In this document: positions 60,711 to 64,000 of the stretch, one piece after another
How the letters are laid out: each line of letters opens with the position of its first letter
How positions within the stretch are numbered: position 1 is the first letter of the stretch
Assembly (NCBI GenBank): GCA_964510225.1
Contig: CAZEAN010000003.1
Location: 1-64,000, forward strand
DNA: 64,000 nt
Direction of reading: 5' to 3'
DNA from: CAZEAN01 sp964510225
GTDB taxonomy: Bacteria; Planctomycetota; Planctomycetia; Isosphaerales; Isosphaeraceae
Position numbers and translations under genes: made by a program
The notes under the pieces: generated by a model
The model's database searches: none
What the model was told of the DNA's origin: nothing
Seen by the model: only the letters and a program-made list of their open reading frames with translations

Positions 60711-63260
60711 ATGGCTAAACGAAAGTCCAAGGCAGAGACCGAATCGAAGGCTCGGGACACAAAAAAGTCTAAATCCACCACATCCTCGTCAACTCGGTTG
60801 CCGGCGATTCCCCCCCGGAGTGACTCAGAAGGGCCAAGCCTTCCCAGCCAACTCCCTCTCTTGCCCCTTCAAGGTGAGGTGGTTTTTCCACAAACCGTTG
60901 TGCCGTTGATTGTCGGCCGTCCCACGGGAATTAAGCTGGTCGAAGAACTCTTCGGGAGCGGCGAAGATGCGCTGATTGGTCTCGTCACGCAACGCAATCC
61001 GGAAGATGAGTCTCCTGACTTAGATGGGCTTTATCCAGATCTCTGCGTGGCAACGATCTTGAAGATGCTCAAGTTCCCCGACGGGTCGACTCGGATCGTC
61101 GTGCAGGGAGTTAACCGTGCCCGCTTAATCGGAATCGCGAGTGATCGTCCGTACCTCACAGGACTGATCGAGCCTCTGAAAGAGCAAGTCGAAGCGGGTG
61201 AAGAACTTGATGCCCTCGAACATTTGATCAACAGTCTCTTCGGACGAATGAGCGACCAAGTCCCCGAAGAGCTGCAGATCGCAGCGATGAACGTCCACGA
61301 CCCCGCACGATTGGCCGATCTTCTCGCCTCAAGCCTCCCATTCTCTGTCGAAGAGAAACAGTCGATGTTGGCTGAAGGGGATGTCAAGGCTCGGCTGATG
61401 GAGCTTGGCCGTTTGTTGACCCGGCAGTTAAATGTGATGGAACTCTCGACAAAGATCCAGGCTCAAGTCGGATCGGAAATTACGAGAGCCCAGCGCGAGC
61501 ATTTCCTCCGACAGCAGATTAAAGCGATTCAAGAAGAGTTAGGCGAGTCAGACTCCGCTACCGCTGATGCTCGCTCCCTCGAAAAGCAAGTCCGGCGCGC
61601 AAAGATGAGCCCCGAGGCTCGTGCCGAGGCCCGTCGCGAGATCGACCGCTTAGCCTCGATGCCGCCGAGTTCTGCCGAGTACTCGATCATCCGGACTTAC
61701 ATCGATTGGCTGACATCGCTGCCCTGGGCGAAATTGAGTGAAGACCACCTTGACTTGACCCGTGCTCGAGAAATTCTCGACGAGGATCACTTCAATCTAG
61801 AGAAGGTAAAGGATCGGATTCTCGAATATCTTGCGGTCTGCAAGCTGAAGCAGGAAATGAAAGGGCCGATCCTCTGCTTTGTCGGGCCGCCGGGGACGGG
61901 CAAGACAAGCCTCGGTCGCTCGATCGCACGAGCGATGGGTCGTGAATTTGCCCGGATTAGCCTAGGTGGAATCCACGATGAAGCGGAGATCCGCGGCCAC
62001 CGTCGGACCTACGTGGCAGCGATGCCTGGACGGATCATTCAAGCCCTCCGCAAGGTCGGTACGAAGAATCCGGTGATGATTCTGGACGAGGTCGACAAGC
62101 TCGGGCGTGACTTCCGAGGTGATCCTGGATCGGCACTCCTTGAAGTACTTGATCCCGAACAGAACGACACCTTTCGCGACAATTACTTGGATGTCGACTT
62201 CGATCTTTCCAAGGTGATGTTTATTGCGACTGCAAATATCCTCGACCCCATCCCGGGTCCGCTCGTCGATCGGCTAGAAATTCTTGAGCTTCCGGGCTAT
62301 TCGGAAGAAGAGAAGATTGAGATCACCGCCCGCCACCTCTTGCCGAAGCAATTGAAGGATCATGGAATTACGGAAAAGGACGTCAAGATCCAACCGGACG
62401 CAGTTCAACGAGTAATTGCGGACTACACCCGAGAGGCTGGTCTCCGTCAGTTGGAACGAGAGCTGGCCGCAATCTGTCGGAAAGTCGCACGACGTCGTGC
62501 CGAGGGGGGAACCAAGCAAATCAAAGTCGAAGCGTCGAACCTCGATGAATTCCTTGGACCACCCAAGCATTTCCGAGAGGTCGCCGCTCGCCAAGGACTC
62601 CCCGGGGTTGCGACTGGACTTGCTTGGACCCCGACGGGCGGAGAGATCTTATTCATCGAAGTCTCAGGGAACCCCGGTAAAGGGAATCTCACGCTTACCG
62701 GTCTGCTCGGTGATTCAATGAAAGAGAGTGCACAGGCAGCGCTCAGCTACATTAAGACGAATGCAAAGAATCTGGGAATCGGCTCGTTTGACTTCGGCAA
62801 AACAGACCTTCATGTGCATGTCCCTGCGGGCGCGATACCAAAGGATGGCCCCTCAGCAGGGATTGCGATCGCAGCGGCAATGATGAGCCACTTTCGACAC
62901 GAACCGGTCCGGCAAGATCTCGCGATGACTGGTGAACTAACACTTACGGGTCGGATTCTTCCGGTCGGCGGGATTAAGGAAAAAGTTCTCGGGGCGCGAC
63001 GGGCCGGGATCAAGCATGTGATGATCCCAACCCATAACCGGAAAGACCTCGCAGACCTGACAACCGAAGTCCGAGATTCGATCGCCTTTCAGGCCGTCGA
63101 GACTCTCGACGACATCATCCCGGCCCTCTTCAGTTCGTCACCAACGACGAAGAAAACGAAGAGCAAAGGACCCACCACAGGAAGTTCGCGTGGAACCCGA
63201 CGGTCGAGGGGACCTCAACCGGGGTTGGAGGCTTCCGCGTCCAAGACGCGACTCCGCTGA
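60711..63260 (+). CDS. lon: ATP-dependent Lon protease
   Basis: The protein has 849 residues. A polar Lys/Ser-rich leader of about 45 residues precedes the LON substrate-binding domain (LPLLPLQGEVVFPQTVVPLIVG). Coiled region: QREHFLRQQIKAIQEELGE. The AAA+ domain has Walker A GPPGTGKTSLGRSIA near 393, ISLGGIHDEAEIRGHRRTYVAAMPGR and Walker B MILDEVDKLG. The Ser-Lys proteolytic dyad is Ser in IPKDGPSAGIAIA (near 715) and Lys in LPVGGIKEKVLGARRAG (near 755). A basic Ser/Thr-rich tail of about 35 residues follows. Lon degrades misfolded and regulatory proteins in the cytoplasm. It ends 59 bases from a convergent gene. Confidence 0.97.
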   Translation: MAKRKSKAETESKARDTKKSKSTTSSSTRLPAIPPRSDSEGPSLPSQLPLLPLQGEVVFPQTVVPLIVGRPTGIKLVEELFGSGEDALIGLVTQRNPEDESPDLDGLYPDLCVATILKMLKFPDGSTRIVVQGVNRARLIGIASDRPYLTGLIEPLKEQVEAGEELDALEHLINSLFGRMSDQVPEELQIAAMNVHDPARLADLLASSLPFSVEEKQSMLAEGDVKARLMELGRLLTRQLNVMELSTKIQAQVGSEITRAQREHFLRQQIKAIQEELGESDSATADARSLEKQVRRAKMSPEARAEARREIDRLASMPPSSAEYSIIRTYIDWLTSLPWAKLSEDHLDLTRAREILDEDHFNLEKVKDRILEYLAVCKLKQEMKGPILCFVGPPGTGKTSLGRSIARAMGREFARISLGGIHDEAEIRGHRRTYVAAMPGRIIQALRKVGTKNPVMILDEVDKLGRDFRGDPGSALLEVLDPEQNDTFRDNYLDVDFDLSKVMFIATANILDPIPGPLVDRLEILELPGYSEEEKIEITARHLLPKQLKDHGITEKDVKIQPDAVQRVIADYTREAGLRQLERELAAICRKVARRRAEGGTKQIKVEASNLDEFLGPPKHFREVAARQGLPGVATGLAWTPTGGEILFIEVSGNPGKGNLTLTGLLGDSMKESAQAALSYIKTNAKNLGIGSFDFGKTDLHVHVPAGAIPKDGPSAGIAIAAAMMSHFRHEPVRQDLAMTGELTLTGRILPVGGIKEKVLGARRAGIKHVMIPTHNRKDLADLTTEVRDSIAFQAVETLDDIIPALFSSSPTTKKTKSKGPTTGSSRGTRRSRGPQPGLEASASKTRLR

Positions 63261-63319
63261 TCTGGGTGGATCGTTTCCGAGGTTCCTGAGGAGAGCCGCG
63301 ACTGGAGAGAAGAACAGCG

Positions 63320-63655
63320 TTAGAGGATGCCGGCCACCAAGGCTAAGAAGAAGGCCAAGAGATTCAAGGCGGCACCGAAAAGGACCGCGACCGGTGGTCG
63401 GATGTTTCCCAAGTGTGCCGAGAACCAACCAATGAGAGCAAGACCGAGCCCCGCGATCGGGAATCCGAGCGGCGGTCGCCACGAGAGGGCTGTTGACGGG
63501 TTGAGCTCCAACGCATGTGCGTACTGGAGTTCCGAAACTAAGAAAATGAGTCCAAATCCCCAAATTACCGAGATTGTCAAGCCGAAAAGGGCCGATGATT
63601 GGCCGAAAAACCAGGAAATGTAGAGCATCGGATGATGCATTTGTTGTGATTTCAT
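63320..63655 (-). CDS. Small integral membrane protein, unknown
   Basis: The protein has 111 residues with three hydrophobic segments at about 12-40 (LYISWFFGQSSALFGLTISVIWGFGLIFLV), 65-85 (FPIAGLGLALIGWFS) and 88-110 (VAVLFGAALNLLAFFLALVAGIL), separated by a short polar loop with ELQYAHALELNPS. No family is recognised. GGAAGGAGTT precedes the ATG on the minus strand with good spacing, which supports it. It is convergent with lon. Confidence 0.75.
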   Translation of the reverse strand: MKSQQMHHPMLYISWFFGQSSALFGLTISVIWGFGLIFLVSELQYAHALELNPSTALSWRPPLGFPIAGLGLALIGWFSAHLGNIRPPVAVLFGAALNLLAFFLALVAGIL

Positions 63656-63975
63656 CGTGTAACTCCTTCCCAGAACGACTCGGACACCTGTCAGGATAAG
63701 TCAGGCTCTTGGTCTAAGTTGCGAGCCCGGATGACGTTAAAGGCAAGGTGTTGCGGACGCTGGGGGCATTCTTGAGAAGACGAGGTATTCAGACGTCCCG
63801 ATCTGTTCGGAGTCGCACCGGATCCTCTCGTAGGTGTCTTCGACGCCGTCGTCGAAATCTCAGATGAGTCCCGAGAGAAATCTACTTGAGAAATCTCCGA
63901 AGTGTGTTGATTCGGTGTTCCTCGGGTGGTTTTTCTTTGTCAAGACTCGATGAAGCTTGTATAACGGAGGTTGAA
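63656..63975. other. Intergenic region between divergent genes
   Basis: About 320 bases hold no gene. GAAATCT occurs three times (63854, 63877, 63890), the last two as a 9-bp direct repeat GAGAAATCT with a 13-base period. A promoter-like pair lies at 63937-63965 (listed separately). Confidence 0.5.
63937..63965 (+). promoter_or_regulatory. Candidate promoter at the window end
   Basis: TTGTCA at 63937-63942 and TATAAC at 63960-63965 are separated by 17 bases, close to the sigma70 consensus. The predicted start would fall at or just before the ATG at 63976, so either the transcript is nearly leaderless or the match is fortuitous. Confidence 0.4.
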
Positions 63976-64000
63976 CATGGTCTCTCGCGTCGTCCCTCTG
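63976..64000 (+). CDS. Start of a gene running off the window
   Basis: ATG at 63976 with GGAGG at 63966-63970 six bases upstream. Only eight codons (MVSRVVPL) lie inside the window, so no product can be given. Confidence 0.45.

Noticed and set aside
60601..60909. A 102-codon ORF before and inside lon
   Set aside because: It overlaps the start of lon in another frame and has no protein-like pattern.

Overview
The window is about 57-58% GC by eye and reads as a chromosomal segment of a planctomycete (Planctomycetota). The markers are a DUF1559 protein with a prepilin-type N-terminus, two PSD1 (DUF1549/DUF1553) plus DUF1501 gene pairs with CxxCH motifs, a DUF1080 protein, PEP-CTERM-tailed secreted proteins, a serine/threonine kinase with a TPR tail, and a very large membrane protein with a Glu/Ser/Asn/Asp/Gln/Gly/Arg-rich tail. 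An Isosphaeraceae-like origin is my guess from this mix and is not shown by the sequence. No IS element, prophage or CRISPR array was seen.

Layout. 1-6070 (+): secreted or surface proteins: a 5'-truncated PEP-CTERM protein, a chimeric ORF with three secretion-type modules, DUF1559, a Tat-type class V aminotransferase and a tandem-repeat secreted protein. 6067-7036 is mostly noncoding. 7037-17744 (+): the 1559-residue low-complexity membrane protein, nadB, PSD1, DUF1501 and DUF1080, closed by a good terminator. 17881-18984 (+): a PAS plus degenerate kinase protein whose 3' end overlaps the convergent cheB. 18952-33511 (-): a tightly packed block. In transcription order it is PSD1 (interrupted by an in-frame TGA), DUF1501, receiver-PP2C, cheW, a soluble chemoreceptor, cheR, cheA, cheC, cheD, cheY and cheB.

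33727-42849: a GH10-like barrel protein without obvious catalytic acids, two divergent 2-hydroxyacid dehydrogenases, a ParA ATPase translationally coupled to a divergent RNase HII-like protein, and a Ser/Thr kinase with a TPR tail. 42968-50057: a B12-binding radical SAM protein, a class I/II aminotransferase, two LptF/LptG-type permeases and a FabF-type ketosynthase. 50397-52629 (-): a heavily decayed glycosyltransferase plus Kelch reading frame. 53088-57054 (-): tRNA-Val(GAC) and the conserved translation cluster rpsB-tsf-pyrH-frr, with a long Pro/Ala/Thr/Glu tail on S2. 57753-64000: a PhoX-like protein, a site-2-type metalloprotease, a DUF3634-like protein, Lon protease, a small membrane protein, and the start of a gene running off the end.

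How it fits together. The chemosensory block has all core parts (CheA, CheW, CheR, CheB, CheC, CheD, CheY and a receptor) but no flagellar genes nearby. Its receptor has no membrane segment and senses through GAF and PAS domains. A receiver-PP2C phosphatase heads the block, so the output may be regulatory rather than motility; this is inference. The most notable observations are the TGA at a position where I recall a conserved Trp in PSD1, the multi-lesion GT4-Kelch pseudogene, the three-module secreted ORF, the giant acidic low-complexity tail, the kinase lacking its H-box His and N-box Asn, and the S2 tail.
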